The notes beneath the pieces were generated by a model, which was given only the letters and a program-made list of their open reading frames with translations, was not told where the DNA came from and ran no database searches. Below are positions 33,879-46,707 of a DNA stretch of 64,000 nucleotides, in pieces. Source of the stretch: Litoditis marina (lineage: Eukaryota; Nematoda; Chromadorea; Rhabditida; Rhabditidae); the NCBI GenBank assembly GCA_964036275.1, contig OZ038436.1, positions 11,435,904-11,499,903 on the forward strand, read 5' to 3'. Positions within the stretch are counted from its first letter, which is position 1. The number at the start of each line of letters is the position of its first letter. The position numbers and the translations under genes are program-made.

Positions 33879-33884
33879 AATAAA
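33879..33884 (+). terminator. Poly(A) signal of the multi-CLECT gene
   Basis: AATAAA begins 19 bases after the TAA at 33858-33860, a typical distance. Confidence 0.6.
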
Positions 33885-34078
33885 TATTTTGCATTATTTG
33901 TATTTTTTTCACACTTTCTGAGCGCCTGTACCTCCGTGTTTCACCTACTATCTTGCCGGTTGCGGTTGAAAAAACTGCGCATACAAGACAGTACATAAAA
34001 CGCGAGTATAACTCACTGAGTGCTCCTCAGACAATATCTAGTGAATAAGCCAGTTATCTTCGTAGTGATCCTGGCGAT

Positions 34079-34081
34079 GAA

Positions 34082-34136
<55 letters not shown>

Positions 34137-34137
34137 T
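34079..34137. repeat. GA microsatellite
   Basis: Almost pure (AG)n, about 58 bp, with rare T and C interruptions. Confidence 0.9.
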
Positions 34138-34974
34138 GTGTAGGTCAGAGAGACGAAGACTTTCTCATACCATCTGCGGCTTCATTGACGTCCACACATT
34201 TTGGCTTTTCTAGCTGTTCAATCCCAGAAAAAAATTTCTAAGTCACCGACTGATGCCGGGGGGTACCTTGGCATTTTATATGCTAAAAAAATTCTTTTAG
34301 CAGTCAATGTTTTGGTTTGTGCTTTCCTTAGTGCCTAAGGTCTTTTTCAACGATTAGAAACATTTCTCAACTCATTATAGACGTTCATACGTTCATTTGT
34401 TTCGGAAGTTTATCGTATTTTGGTTAAATTCAGCAAATGATTGATCTGCCATGATTCAAAACATTGAAAAACACGAACCATTTGAGAAAAATGCTAGTGG
34501 AAGTTCGCAGAAACAGCTTACCTGGCTTTTTGAGATTAGTGAATCTGAATACGGTTTAGAACCGACATAACTACTAATACAATGACTCGTTCAATGGTAT
34601 ACGTCTTAATTGTATTCTATTTTGAGTGTTTAATCAATATCACAACACTAGCACTTCACACGTTTAGTTGCTGTTGTCAGTTAGTTAAATGTTTCATTGG
34701 CACTCTATATGTGCTGCGCTCGACCTAATTTTAATAAATCTTTTTGAGACATACTATCTTAATTCAATTCATAAAACTTATAACGAGTTTGTTCTGACAA
34801 TTATCCAATACCCCAATGTTCTCATGTACAATAAGTTTCGTTTTTTTGTTTTTTAATTTATTTCAGAGTAAACAAAAATTTAGATTTCAGCTAAATGCCA
34901 TCTGGTTCAAGTCCGTGAAATAGGTTAGTGAGACAGTAACTAAAGTGTATTAGAGCAAAAAGAAGTACTAAATC

Positions 34975-35135
34975 AGAATATGTATGCTCAGAACATCTCG
35001 ACTCCTTCATCACTTTTTGCGTCTCTCTGTTTTGCGCAATATTTTGCTTGACTAGGATCCCGGCGGCGTGTGAGAGCAGCAAAAGAACCTGTGATTTAGG
35101 AGACGCAGATTGGGATAGATAGAACCCAGTATACA
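34975..35135. mobile_element. Diverged member of the GATCCCGG inverted-repeat family
   Basis: GTATGCTC...CATCACTTTTTGCGTCTC at left and GGAGACGCAGATTGGGATAG at right resemble the ends of the elements at 48196-48368 and 58390-58560. Confidence 0.4.
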
Positions 35136-35189
35136 ACGACTCTAGCCACCAGCTGGGGTACTCATACTGCAAGTCTATTGAACGTCACG

Positions 35190-35300
35190 CAAATTTAGTG
35201 TATTCCAATGAAGTATCATGCACTTTTTCATGACACGTTTCTCAGTTCTTCAGTGTCTAACATGCAAATGACGGTGCAATTGACTAACAGTATATGAGTT
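35190..35300. repeat. Dispersed repeat, copy 1 of 3
   Basis: ATGCACTTTTTCATGACACG, then GTGCAATTGACTAACAGTAT, is shared in order with 49245-49340 and, inverted, with 55840-55980. Type unknown. Confidence 0.55.
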
Positions 35301-36420
35301 TTGCGCCGCCCAGGTTTTTTTTGTAAAGTGTGCTACTTAGCTGTGAATTTAAAAACTTAAATATTAGTATGGTTTCAAATTATATATGTATTACACAGTG
35401 TGTAACAACGAGGCGAAAGTTTGAAACGTGAACGATTTTCAAAAGAGGAAATGGTGAAAAGATAATGAACATAGAAAAAGATACGAATACTGTATATATT
35501 CGAAGCTAAAGCTACTGTTTGGCTTCAACAGTCTTCTTTTAGTTTTATTTCAAACCTTATTTTTCCCTCTAATATTGATATTGATAAAAATGACGTCATG
35601 TGGAGGATGTGTTGTGAAATGTTTCTCTTCTCTCCCGTGAGATAGGGATAGATGTTATCTCTCTCTGTCTGTCTGGCACCCTCTTCATCCTGCTCTCTCT
35701 CCTCAAATATCGCCACCCCCTCTCTTCAAATTATCCTGTATTCCCGGCTGCGGTCCGTCTCTATTTTCACTTTTCTTGCCCAGATCTCGAATTAATTTTA
35801 TCAATAACGTGAACAATAACATGTGTTAATAAGTTCAGACTATTCCAACTGAGACCCTTACAGTATCCATCCAAATCCCCACATGAATGTTTTCTAGTCC
35901 AAACTTTAGTTTTGTCGATAGTGCCTTTGAACACTTTTTTGAATAGTTGAACAGAAGTGGATACAAAAACTGTGATCCTTTCCGATATCATTTCCACAAT
36001 TTGAACAAACTGGAAGTTTGCATTCATACTGTAGGAGTCTCAGTAGGAATGATAAATGCTGTACCTCATGTTTACTTTCATGTGTTCGTTTGAACTGAAA
36101 CAACAACAATTCAATCGATATTGTACAAGTTCAAAATCAAGATATATTGCTATGATTCATACCAAACTCGTTTTTATCTTACGTTTTGTGACTATTCCGC
36201 TAATCTTTAGTTAACTGATATATCTGACATTTCAAGATACATTAGATTAAACAACAATGTCCCTAAACTCAATTTTACTCAAATTAGAAAACTATTCATG
36301 CCTCTCAACTATTTATTAAACAAAGTATTCAGAACAATTGAATTGATACAGAGAATACTACACATTCGTTATTTGTGACTTTGTGAAAAAGTCAGTTAAA
36401 GGAGTTTTTCTCATAATTCC

Positions 36421-36422
36421 AG
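36421..36422 (+). promoter_or_regulatory. lat-2: Likely spliced-leader acceptor of the LAT-2-like gene
   Basis: TTTTTCTCATAATTCCAG ends 14 bases before the ATG at 36437 and has no upstream exon, as expected for SL1 trans-splicing, which commonly leaves a very short 5' UTR in nematodes. Confidence 0.55.
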
Positions 36423-36436
36423 GGTGTTTTCACAAG

Positions 36437-37004
36437 ATGAGGCGCCCTCTCCTCATTCTTCTCTGCTTTCTACCAGGTGAGCTGGAATCCAGTTTTCAGA
36501 AAACTTTCACAAACATCTGTTCATTTTTTCGCTGTTTCTTTTGTGCTCTGAACCTTTTTCGGTGCCGTAAATCCCAGTTCCAAAAACCTTTGTTATTATT
36601 GGAAAGACGTGTTTCGAACACAAAAGCGGCGAGTTTACTTCATTCTGAAATCTTTATGTTGGCACGTTTCAATTCTGTTCTCACACGCTTCACACGTTCC
36701 ACGTGTTCTTCTACTGTCACAGGACTATACGGTACCCGTGATTCCGCTCCCAGTGTTTGTAGTTTGATCCCTTTACTTTACTTTTTACACCAGGAATAAG
36801 TAGGTTTCTGGGCGAAACTCTGAACTGCTGTCTTTGTAGTTCAAATCCCGGCTCGCAAAATTTGTCGTTCAAGCCAATCTAACCACAACATAGGTGTTCT
36901 TCTTTCCTTTAATTGCATTTTCGATAATATTGCAGGGTTCTTATTGATTCCTTGCGATGACCCTTCTTACTGCAAAAATGGTGGGATTTGCACACCCAGC
37001 AGCA
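36437..37004 (+). CDS. lat-2: LAT-2-like: signal peptide and first half of EGF
   Basis: Exon 36437-36476 gives [14 protein letters not shown], continued by FLLIP in exon 36936-37004, a typical secretory signal. Then come [13 protein letters not shown] and TPSS, that is C1, C2 and C3 of an EGF domain with the NGG hallmark. The exon then ends in phase 1 without C4-C6. Confidence 0.85.
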
Positions 37005-40000
37005 GTGAGTTCTTCAAATTCTTATAATTTTTCATGTATTTAATGAACCGTATCTTACTGATAATCTCTCAGTTTAGTTGAATGTTCTTTTGAGTCCTAG
37101 TTTTCTTCAAACTAGATAAATCGGACATTCAAATTTTACCAAAGTCCAGTGCTTACTTTAGAGACTTTTATTTTAAATCGAACAAACCAGATTATATTGC
37201 AAATTTTTGTAAAATTCCGAAAATGTAGTTAAAACAACTAAAAAATTTAAGTTCATCCAATTATCTCGGAGTTTATCTCATCAGTTTGGGTGGATGATAG
37301 TTTTCCGGAAGATAAAAGTGGGACAAGAGAGGGTAAACAGAGACTGGAGTGCCCGTTCCAACCTGTGACGAGGAGAATTATAAGGCACCAATGAAACATT
37401 CATTCGAAGTCATTTTGGTCTGGAGAGCAAACACGTTCAAGTGTTGTGTTATTGAACACCTGGAGTGTACAGGAAAATGTTAGGTAGTATATAGTAATAC
37501 AGGATTGAGATTACGTCATTTGTTATTAATGTGTTTCTTACTTGAAAGTACTGTACGGCAGTTAAAAAATAGTGTAGTAATCTCTACAGTACTTTTCACG
37601 AATATTAATAGTGGTTGAACAGCTATTTTTTGCCAAAAATTGTGGTTATAGTAACAGCGAAATTGCAATGAAATGAAGTAGTGAAGCTCTCATGCACAGC
37701 TGCGAAATTCCAATCATTCTAATCTACTCAATTACCTTCGAAAGTCGTCCTAGATCGGTATCAACACTATCAACCTATCAAAACAGCCAGCACTCATACT
37801 GCACAACACTTTGGCGCGCTGAAATGTTTCACACGCATATTTAGAGAATAGTTTGCTAGATGCAACAGTGCTACTAGTTTTCTCACATCCAGTGCGTATA
37901 ATATAAAGAGATTTGTTTTTTCAGGCATATGCGGTTTACGGTGAGCTATTCCGATGTGTTTGTAGTTTTCTCCATTAATTTTCGGTCTACAGTCATGTTT
38001 CGAGATCAAACTACAAAAATCTGTAACTTTCTATACTTTCAAGTTTTCAGCAATTCCTGCCGCCAAACGTTGCAGAGAAAATGAAGTTTTCCACGAAGAC
38101 AGTTGTTTTCTGTTCAATCCGAAACCCATGAATTGGACTGAGGTCAGTGTTTGGAATAAACCGTTAATTTGTATGAAAAATAAAGTGTAAAAGTATAATG
38201 AACAGTGAAAAAGTAGTTTTTCAAGATAAACACTAAGGAATTGTACGGAACACATTTGACGTGCCATTAACACGATAGAAACAGCTTGTTTTGGTGATTT
38301 CGACATGAAGCCGTTACTCGAACCATGTGCAAATGTCGCATTATCGCTACCTATAGGCGCGCAGGCTGGCGTTTTATTCAAAACTTTGCACTCATCCTGA
38401 CAACGGTTCAATTTTCTAGTTTGCCAAAGCATGTCACCCTTTTCACTTTTTCTGTCAACTCAATCTCGATATCTTTGCAACGCGGCTGGTTTGAGTACAC
38501 AACCAAAGTTATTTACGAAGGGTGTGGTTTTTGATGGTTGAGATTTCATTCAACAGAACCAAACAGAACAATAATTTATCTTCATCACACATAGGTTTAC
38601 TGCAGTCAAAGTACTTGTTCACTTTTAGCAACGAGAATCGCTTTTATCAGTTTGGTGGGGAAAATTTCACTTTTGCCCCACCCCCCCCCCCCCCCCCCCC
38701 ACCGTACCATTGCACCTCTCGTGATAATTTGGCCCCCCACCGGCACTAGTTTCAACAGAAAATGGTGGGGCTAAAAGCTAAATGTATGGTAGGGTAGGGG
38801 GACAAAGATAAATGTCGACATTGTACAATCACCAACGGTAACGTTAATTGGGGGGTGAAAGTGACATGTGAATACAATCTGGTACAATCATCGTAGTCCA
38901 GCACCGTTAAATTGCGAGTCTTTTCTTTTCCACTTTTCTCTCCATTAACCGTTTTGGAGTGCCACATATTATGTGCAAAGTCACGTGGGCAATCGCGAAT
39001 AAAGTTCTAATTCTAATTCCAGGCGGCCAAGTTCTGTGTGGACCGGGAATCCGTCCTACCTGTCCCTCAAAAGGGGGGAGATGTCTCATTTCTCTCTGCC
39101 TTCACACAGGGCTCAATCGATGGAGCCACAACAGTAGGTGGGACTACATATAGTCGCGATCATTCTTACTGAGACTTCTACAGTACAATTTTGCATTTTC
39201 GTGAAGCCAATTTCGTATGCAATTTCCAACTTTGTCATAATCGTTTTCGAACACTCTGCAGTTCTCTTCTGTTCGTGTTTGTAGTTTGAACCCATCGGAA
39301 TTCTTGTGCGTATCAGAGTTCGAACTTCAACAAATGCTCGGTAACTCCCAATATTTGGGTATCGATTTCAGGTCGCGGCGTGGAGGGAGTGTGGACGGGA
39401 GTTCGTTCCCATTCGAATGGTTCCACCCCCGCCTGGGTCTCGTACCCCGGTTCCTTTTTGGTCCCAGAGCAGTTGTGGAAACCCGGAGAACCGAACTTGT
39501 ACCCGAATTGGAACGGTTAGTGAGAGGGGTGAATGGACTTAATTGGCAAATCTTGAAAATCATATTTATCTGGCTGAAGTTAGACTCGAGACAGAATATT
39601 TTTTTTAACTTCAAACTGGAACTGGGATCACTCGCAATTATTAAATCTGGTAGCAAATTGAGTACTCCACCCAAAATGTGAACAGCAGTCAGTAACTGTA
39701 CCCTAGGCATGGTCAAAATATCGAACAGTAGTATATACTACTAGTAACTGTGATAGTAAATGTGTAAAAACCAAAAAATGTAAACTTGGGTAATGCACGT
39801 GAATGACCCTCTCATAGGACTAGAGATATAAGTTGTATTTTTCGGATCTATTTGCATTAATAACACTTTGGATAATTTTGTTTCGCGTTTGCAGGATTTG
39901 TTCTGTTCTCAATAAGAGAACGAATTAAATGTTTTAATCATCTTGGAAGATATATTACCTTGTACATGCTACAGTTGGGCTATGTATGCATTAAACAGGA

Positions 40001-43000
40001 AAAGTGAATGTGTCGTTCTGTTTTCGAGCATCTTTGAATGATGAACTGAATTGCATATTCTAACCACGTCGAACCAAACACGCTGGAATGTTGCACGCAC
40101 ATTACATATATTGACTGCGGCGTAAATGAAACGATGGGCGATTTAATGAGAACCTATGAATTTGTATTAAAACGTTGTTGTACAAAACAGATAATCTGTC
40201 CAAGTTACGATATAGAGAGGGGTGGGCTTTTTCACTTTGGTTCAATGTAACCTTCTTTGTGAACCTTTTGCTCATGTGTGAAGACAACTAGCGTCTATGA
40301 CATGGGATAAGATAATTGAGATAGATATGGAACAAACCAAAAACTTTTCAAAGACGCGATAACAGAGAAAAGGGGAAAACTAGTAACTTTTATTTAACTC
40401 AAATATCTTAGCTCAACACATGACTAGTATTCAAGGTCAGATGAACGCTCATCGGATATCAAACTCGGAGTCGTTCACACTTGTTCCATCTCACAAGACC
40501 AAGGTTTCGATTTTGGGCAAAAATCATCGTTTTCAGTTTCCGAGTTCAACTTCGAACACTCCGGATGGCACATTTTCGACTATCTAATATGTTTTTAGTT
40601 TTGTTATCTTGCGTTTTGGTTCTTCTCCAAAAATATCATTTTAGTTTGAATTATCATTTTTAGTGATTCAGCCTGCATTCTTTTGTTGGTGATATCTTCC
40701 ATTTCAGACGTCTGCGTCTCTCTCCAAAAGGACACTCTCTATCGCGCCTGGCAGTCGGAGACCTGTGAAACATTCAACTACGTCATATGCCAGAGAAATC
40801 TAGCCACAGAAGGTTGATTCATGTGATTTTCTTAGAACATTTAAATGAACTATAATTTCTGTTGAGAATTGAATTGGATATTCGTTAACGGTTCAAAGTA
40901 GAAGTTAAGAACCTTGCCTTTGGCTCGCCTCTCGAATAACTATTGATTGATTCGGTTAGTTCTTTGCATAGTACGTTAGGTGAACTTTTTTCTGTCAATT
41001 CCTCAATTGAGCCGATAAGTGTTGTTCTTTCTCTTGTACTTCTCCATACGAGAGACATGGTAGATAAATCCATAAGGTAGCGTATGAAATAAAAACTAAT
41101 ATTCAACAATACTATATACTTTTTTAACAGAGCACTTGAATCTGTTCTCTCAAAACATAAATACATACAGTACTTTTTCACATTTCAGAGAAAGATTTCG
41201 TTCCCCAATGTTCCTGTACCGGTACAAACTTCGAGGGCCCACAATGTGAAATACCCAGCGCGGACGGAGAAGGTAACTATATAGACATATGATCAAACTT
41301 GCTCATATTTGGGAAGTTACCATACCATCTTCGTAGTTTGATCTCGAAAAAACTCCCCTATTGTAGAATTTCGACCGAAAAGCAACGGGATCAAACTACA
41401 AAAACAGCGGGATATGGTAACAAAAATCTTGTAAACCTGCTTAGGTAAGATAAAACTATATATGAAAAGTTGAATATGTACTGTGAAAACAAAAACAATA
41501 GCAGCACCACGGTTGTTAACCTGTTTGAGTGAGCGAATGAGTAGTATTGTGAAGACGATACCAATTTTTGCACTACTGGCGCTCGAATGTTGCAAGCTCA
41601 TTATAACACGGTCTGCTGACACCTTATTGCAATTTTCTGCTTGGTTTTCCATGGTATCAAGTTCTTAAGGCCCAAACATACTACGGGCGGCTGCGGGCGT
41701 CTGCGGGCGGCATATGGTATAAGTATAGCGCCCTCAGACTATTGATCGAATGTGCGGCTGGCTGCGGCTCTCGGCGTTTTGGCGGGCATTCATACTTCTG
41801 CGGGCAAAAGCGGCTGCGGGCGGCTGCGGGCGGCTGTGGGCGGCCCCGCGCGGGGCCGCCAACAGCCGCAAACAGGGGTAGCGGCAATATTGGATTGATT
41901 CAATAGGGCCGCGGCGGCTCTCTGCGTCTGTAAGAATCAATTGTGCTTAAACCCAAAAACACTTGAAAAAACATCATTTAATTTATATCAGTTTCTTTCC
42001 AAATAATTAATAATAGTAATTCTTTGTCATTTACATGGTTTTCATTAAGTTTTCCCATATTTTTTTCTTGTGATTTGAACGTTTCATCTCTTTTCGAATC
42101 GAAAAGGCTTTTAAAAGCAAGAAGAATGAAATGTGGGAGGAAAAGCAAAAAAAAACATCCCGAAGAGCATTCACGATTCTGATCTTGCTTCCCATTCCTA
42201 ATGGGTTAAGAGAGCAGGGAGCTCGATAACCACAAGTAAACGGGTTTCTCAGAGAGCATATTTAAACACTTATTACTATCAATTATCAGTCTGAGTTCTC
42301 CAAAATCACTCTGAAGATAGCAGCGCCGCAGTCAGCCGCAGCCAGACGCAAACGCGCGTACATACTTCAATCAGAGTGCGTTTGCGGGCGTCTGCGTGCG
42401 TCTGCGGGGCGGTGCGTCAAAACCACCACTCAGCCGCAGACGCACGCAGCCGCAGCCGCCCGCAGCCGCCCGTAGTATGTTAGGGCCTTTAGTTCTTGCA
42501 TGCTAACGTACCGCTGAAGGATTTCATGATTCTGTGATAGAAGAACATAAAAAATTTGATTATTATTAAATTTAAAAGTTTGTTAATCAGAGAGGTTAGT
42601 AAAGATAGTGTAGTTGTGAGCATTTACATTTTGTCAAGCAGATCAGGGTAATATTATTATAAGTGAAAGTTTATATGTCAGAAAAGTGAGTAAAAATAAG
42701 ATAAAGTGAATACTTATATTTTCAGATTCGAGTTCTGTAGAGAAGGCAGTATGCTCCTCTGAGCCTTTTCTGTTCTCGTGCCCGAATGGAGAAACAATCG
42801 TCGTTGACTTCGCTTCCTTTGGCGCAGTGGTGAGTTTATAAGTTTTTTTTTCTCAATAATAGAAATAAAAATATTATATTATCAATATTATTGAATTATT
42901 GCGCCCACCTAAGCAATGATAAAGTCAATGCATTGAGTTAATGGATTGAGAGGATGTTACAAAATACCTTTCAACGAATCTTGAAAGAGATCCTGAGAAG

Positions 43001-46000
43001 GAAGTCGTTCCGAAAGAAAAGCCATCAATAAACTTATCAGTTTATGTTCTAATTAGATGTATGGCACATATTTGGTAAACGGTTACCATATTTCGGTTCG
43101 ATTTCACGCGCGCAACGTTATGGTCAACTACCCTGAGCTACCTAGCACATATCATCATTTTCTGCCCTCGTTTCAATAACAAACTTCACTATTCAAGATT
43201 GTGAACTGTCTCTCCATTTCATGTCTTTTTTGACAGGGGATTTCTCATCGAATTAAAGCATTTCATTTGTCTCATTCACCAATTCTATTTGTAACCTTCG
43301 ATTTCCCAGGCAAGAGAACCCGTTCGAGTACTTTTGCTGGGAGAAGACCAATAATTTTTCCAGTTTGTTTTTCACTGCTATCAACAAGCAACGTGAAGTT
43401 AAAACAAAACATGCCTGAAAACGTTCAGATTTTCTGTACCTTTATGTACTTTTACTAGTATGATATTTATCTATTGACGGAAGATGGAATACTTTCAACA
43501 TTATCGGTACTAAATTCAAGAAGTTTGCAGGAAGGTCAAATCTGCAGCACTGCCAACCTCTCACCCCACACATGTTCTAACCCTCATTCGCTTCAAACAA
43601 TGATCAACAAGTGAGTTTCTAAACGACTAGGATTAAAGCTTGACCTCCATCTCCATTTGACCTACGGAGTTGAAGTTGTGTGAAGAGACGAATGGAAAAT
43701 TTTCAAAATCGTGCGCAGCGCGGAGCGCTGCGCAGATTAGTTTTTGTTCAAAGGTCTGCAGACATTACAAAACAGATTATTACAATTTTCTTCAAAGTAC
43801 GTCGACCATTTTCTTAGATTTTTGCATGAATCACTGAAGGGCAACACGTCTACAAGATACTAAGTTCAGGTTCCCAGTAGAATTTATTGAGAGGAGTTAG
43901 AGGGCCCAACGTCTCGCAAAAATGGCTTCCGTGCGGGGCGGCGGCGCCGGCGCCGGCGACAAAAGTGTCCGCCTCCTCAAATCTCGGCATAGTTTCGCAC
44001 GAAATTAACTTATTCAAAACATACTTACATTTTTGAAAAGCTCTAAAAAAATTGAGGTATACGTTAGGGTTGTTAAAGCCAAACTCGAATTTCGAAAAAA
44101 CTCGAAAAACTCGAAATCTCCAAAACTCTAGTAACTCGAAACTCGAAAAACTCGGTTTTTCTCCAAACTCGAAAAACTCGAAACTCGAAAAACTCGAAAT
44201 TTTTGAAACTCGAATTCGGCCTCGTCCCAAGTCAGAAATATTGGACGAATGAGCGTTTCACAGCACTTTTTTTGCTATTTCAAACATGAAACGCTTCTTT
44301 TTTCCCGATTCTCGCATAATCACGAGAAAAAAAAAATCGAATTCATCGAAAAATTATTATTTGTTCAGCTCGATAAAATCCTAAAACTTAACGACTAAAC
44401 TCGAAACTCGAAAATCGAGTTTTTCGAGTTCAACTCGAAACTCGAAAACTCGGTTTTTTTTGAAACGCTGAAAACTCGAACTCGAAAAACTCGAAATTCC
44501 CAAAACTCGAATAACTCGAAACTCGAAAAACTCGTTTTTTCTCAAAACTCGAAAAACTCGAAACTCGAAAACTCGAAATTTCAAACTCGATTAACAACCC
44601 TAGTATACGTATTTTCCAGGTATGTCTGAAATTTGAATATTACGTGTGAGAGAGCCAAAAATGGTCTCGCAAAAAATCATGGATAGACCGGTTTCGTGAA
44701 AATAAAAATGAAAGAACAGTTTAACGTGTAGTAGGAAGACGTTTTCCAATGACGAACTCATGACAGGCGGGTACAGCTTGGTTTTCACTCCTATTCACAT
44801 GTCTCATTGGCGGATTGGTTAAACGCTCTATTCACGCACGGCGAACGAAGGTTCGATTCCTGCCTGGAGTCTAGAGTGGAGAATTTGCTATCACATGAAC
44901 GAGGTTACAACTACACCAAACGTTCTGCACTACGGCACGGTTTAAAACTCCAATAGAAAAACATAACTTTCCTTGTTTAGCTTATTGTTCAAAAATATTA
45001 TTTTTTATCAAAAATGACCGTTACTTCGTAGCCATAGAAAAAGAGTTCAATTAGTATAAAAAACGAGTGTAAAGAAAGTAAGGATTAGTTTTGGATAAAT
45101 ATGTACAAGAAATATAAAAGAAGTCCAATAAAAATATTTTGAGGAAAATGCTAATCTCGCTTCTCTTGAAAACAACGGAGTATAAGCTAGATTATTGTGA
45201 GTCGCAGTCAGAAGTTTTCTTCCGACAACCAAAAACTAGGTATCCTTTTTTTGAAATTCTGAACCGAGCGAGATTAGAGCTTTCCTCAAAATATTTTTAT
45301 TGGACTTCTTTTATATTTCTTGTACATATTTATCCAAAACTAATCTTTACTTTCTTTACACTCGTTTTTTGTACTAATCTGAGCTATGTTTTGTCCAATA
45401 TGACCAACTGAGTTTCGAAAAGATAAAGTTAAACAATTGTGTTGCTTAGTATGTTTTCTGGCATCTTACGTGCTTAGGAAAAAATAAAATGGCTCGGGAT
45501 TCCCATATTCGGTAAGAGCCAAATTGGCTACAATCCACACTGCAATTATAGACAAACGAGTACTTTCATTTAAAAAATTGTTCTGTCAAATTAACATCAT
45601 ATTTAGAGAAACATGGAAGTAATGCACACTCACTAGAGTTATTCACGTTTTCACCGATCTTATTCACTTTTACCAAACATCAGCTCTTTTTACCGTCAGT
45701 ATTGTCCGTCAGCAGTGCATGTGATAACCATGTTTTTCTCCGCGCGCCCTAATGTTGCACGCACATTATTTACTGTGGGGATAATTGCATGGACGATACA
45801 TGTGGAACAATACCTGCTAATCAAAAAGAATATAAACTTTGTTTTACTCATTCGAACTTATCGTTTGTGGTTGATGCAATAGCGATGTGAGAGAAACGTT
45901 AAAGGAACAGCATACATGATGGACTTCATAATTGAGATCACTTTCGAAAAAAATGTAGGAGAAAGCGATGAGTTTGTTTTTGTCAGTACTGATTCGACTA

Positions 46001-46672
46001 GATGATACACACAGAAGATGTACAATTGACAATCAAATAAGGGTGATCTTCATTTGAGCACTGAATATAATATCCGATTCTGATGCTTAACATGTTTCGA
46101 GTGACCACGAGTTATCAGTTCTCATGGCTAAAATAAACTCAAGCAACGCATATACAGCACTGCAGATAAATCTGGCTTGAATACATACAAGATAACAAGC
46201 GGATTGGAAGTGTTAAAAGATTTGTAATAACGTCCACATGTCACACCACAGCAATAAAAAGTTCCAGTTTACATTTTGTGTGTCTGATATTAGTTCAGTA
46301 TTATTCAGTACAGTACAAGTTCAACCAAACTTTATAGAAACAACACGATAAATATTTATTGGGTTAAGTTATTCAAAGTATGGAACGGTGAGTATCTAAA
46401 CAACGAAAGGAACATAAAGACCGGATAAAAACCGAAAGAACGTTTGAAAAAAGTGTAAGCGAAAGGTTCAAAAGTTTTAAAGAACTAAAGAGGATTTGAG
46501 TGAGTTATCTCTTCGTTCTTGTTTTGAAGATGTCAAGGTCTTCCGTTCTGTGAGATTCCTGTTGTGGAAGCTGTCTTTCCGGAGACGGGTTGTCCGGTAA
46601 AACAGGAACTTCAGCTGCAGTATCGGATGAGATGTACGAAGGGTGGGTTGGACGGTACTGTCCCTCTCTCTT

Positions 46673-46707
<35 letters not shown>

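Larger units (their letters stand above)
33885..36420. other. Intergenic region between lectin gene and LAT-2-like gene
   Basis: No gene is supported on either strand. It contains a GA microsatellite (34079-34137), a diverged inverted-repeat element (about 34975-35135) and a dispersed repeat at about 35190-35300. It presumably holds the promoter of the downstream gene, but I recognise no specific motif. Confidence 0.6.

Noticed and set aside
35767..36109. Two overlapping minus-strand ORFs (86 and 67 residues)
   Set aside because: Different frames of one region, no splice support and no recognisable domain.
39895..40005. ORF piece with [19 protein letters not shown] and GYVCIK, like a CLECT end, with usable splice sites
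   Set aside because: Exon 39515 joins directly in phase to 40708, giving NWND-VCV and a better CLECT end. The piece could at most be an alternative exon, since it would end in phase 2 and break the next join.
41681..41940. Minus-strand ORFs rich in A, R and P
   Set aside because: They read the GC-rich ends of the TTA-flanked transposon.
44619..44650. YVCLKFEYY after TTTTCCAG, resembling the end of an RBL domain
   Set aside because: Phase does not fit 43610, and exon 46530-46642 gives the complete RBL ending with all cysteines.
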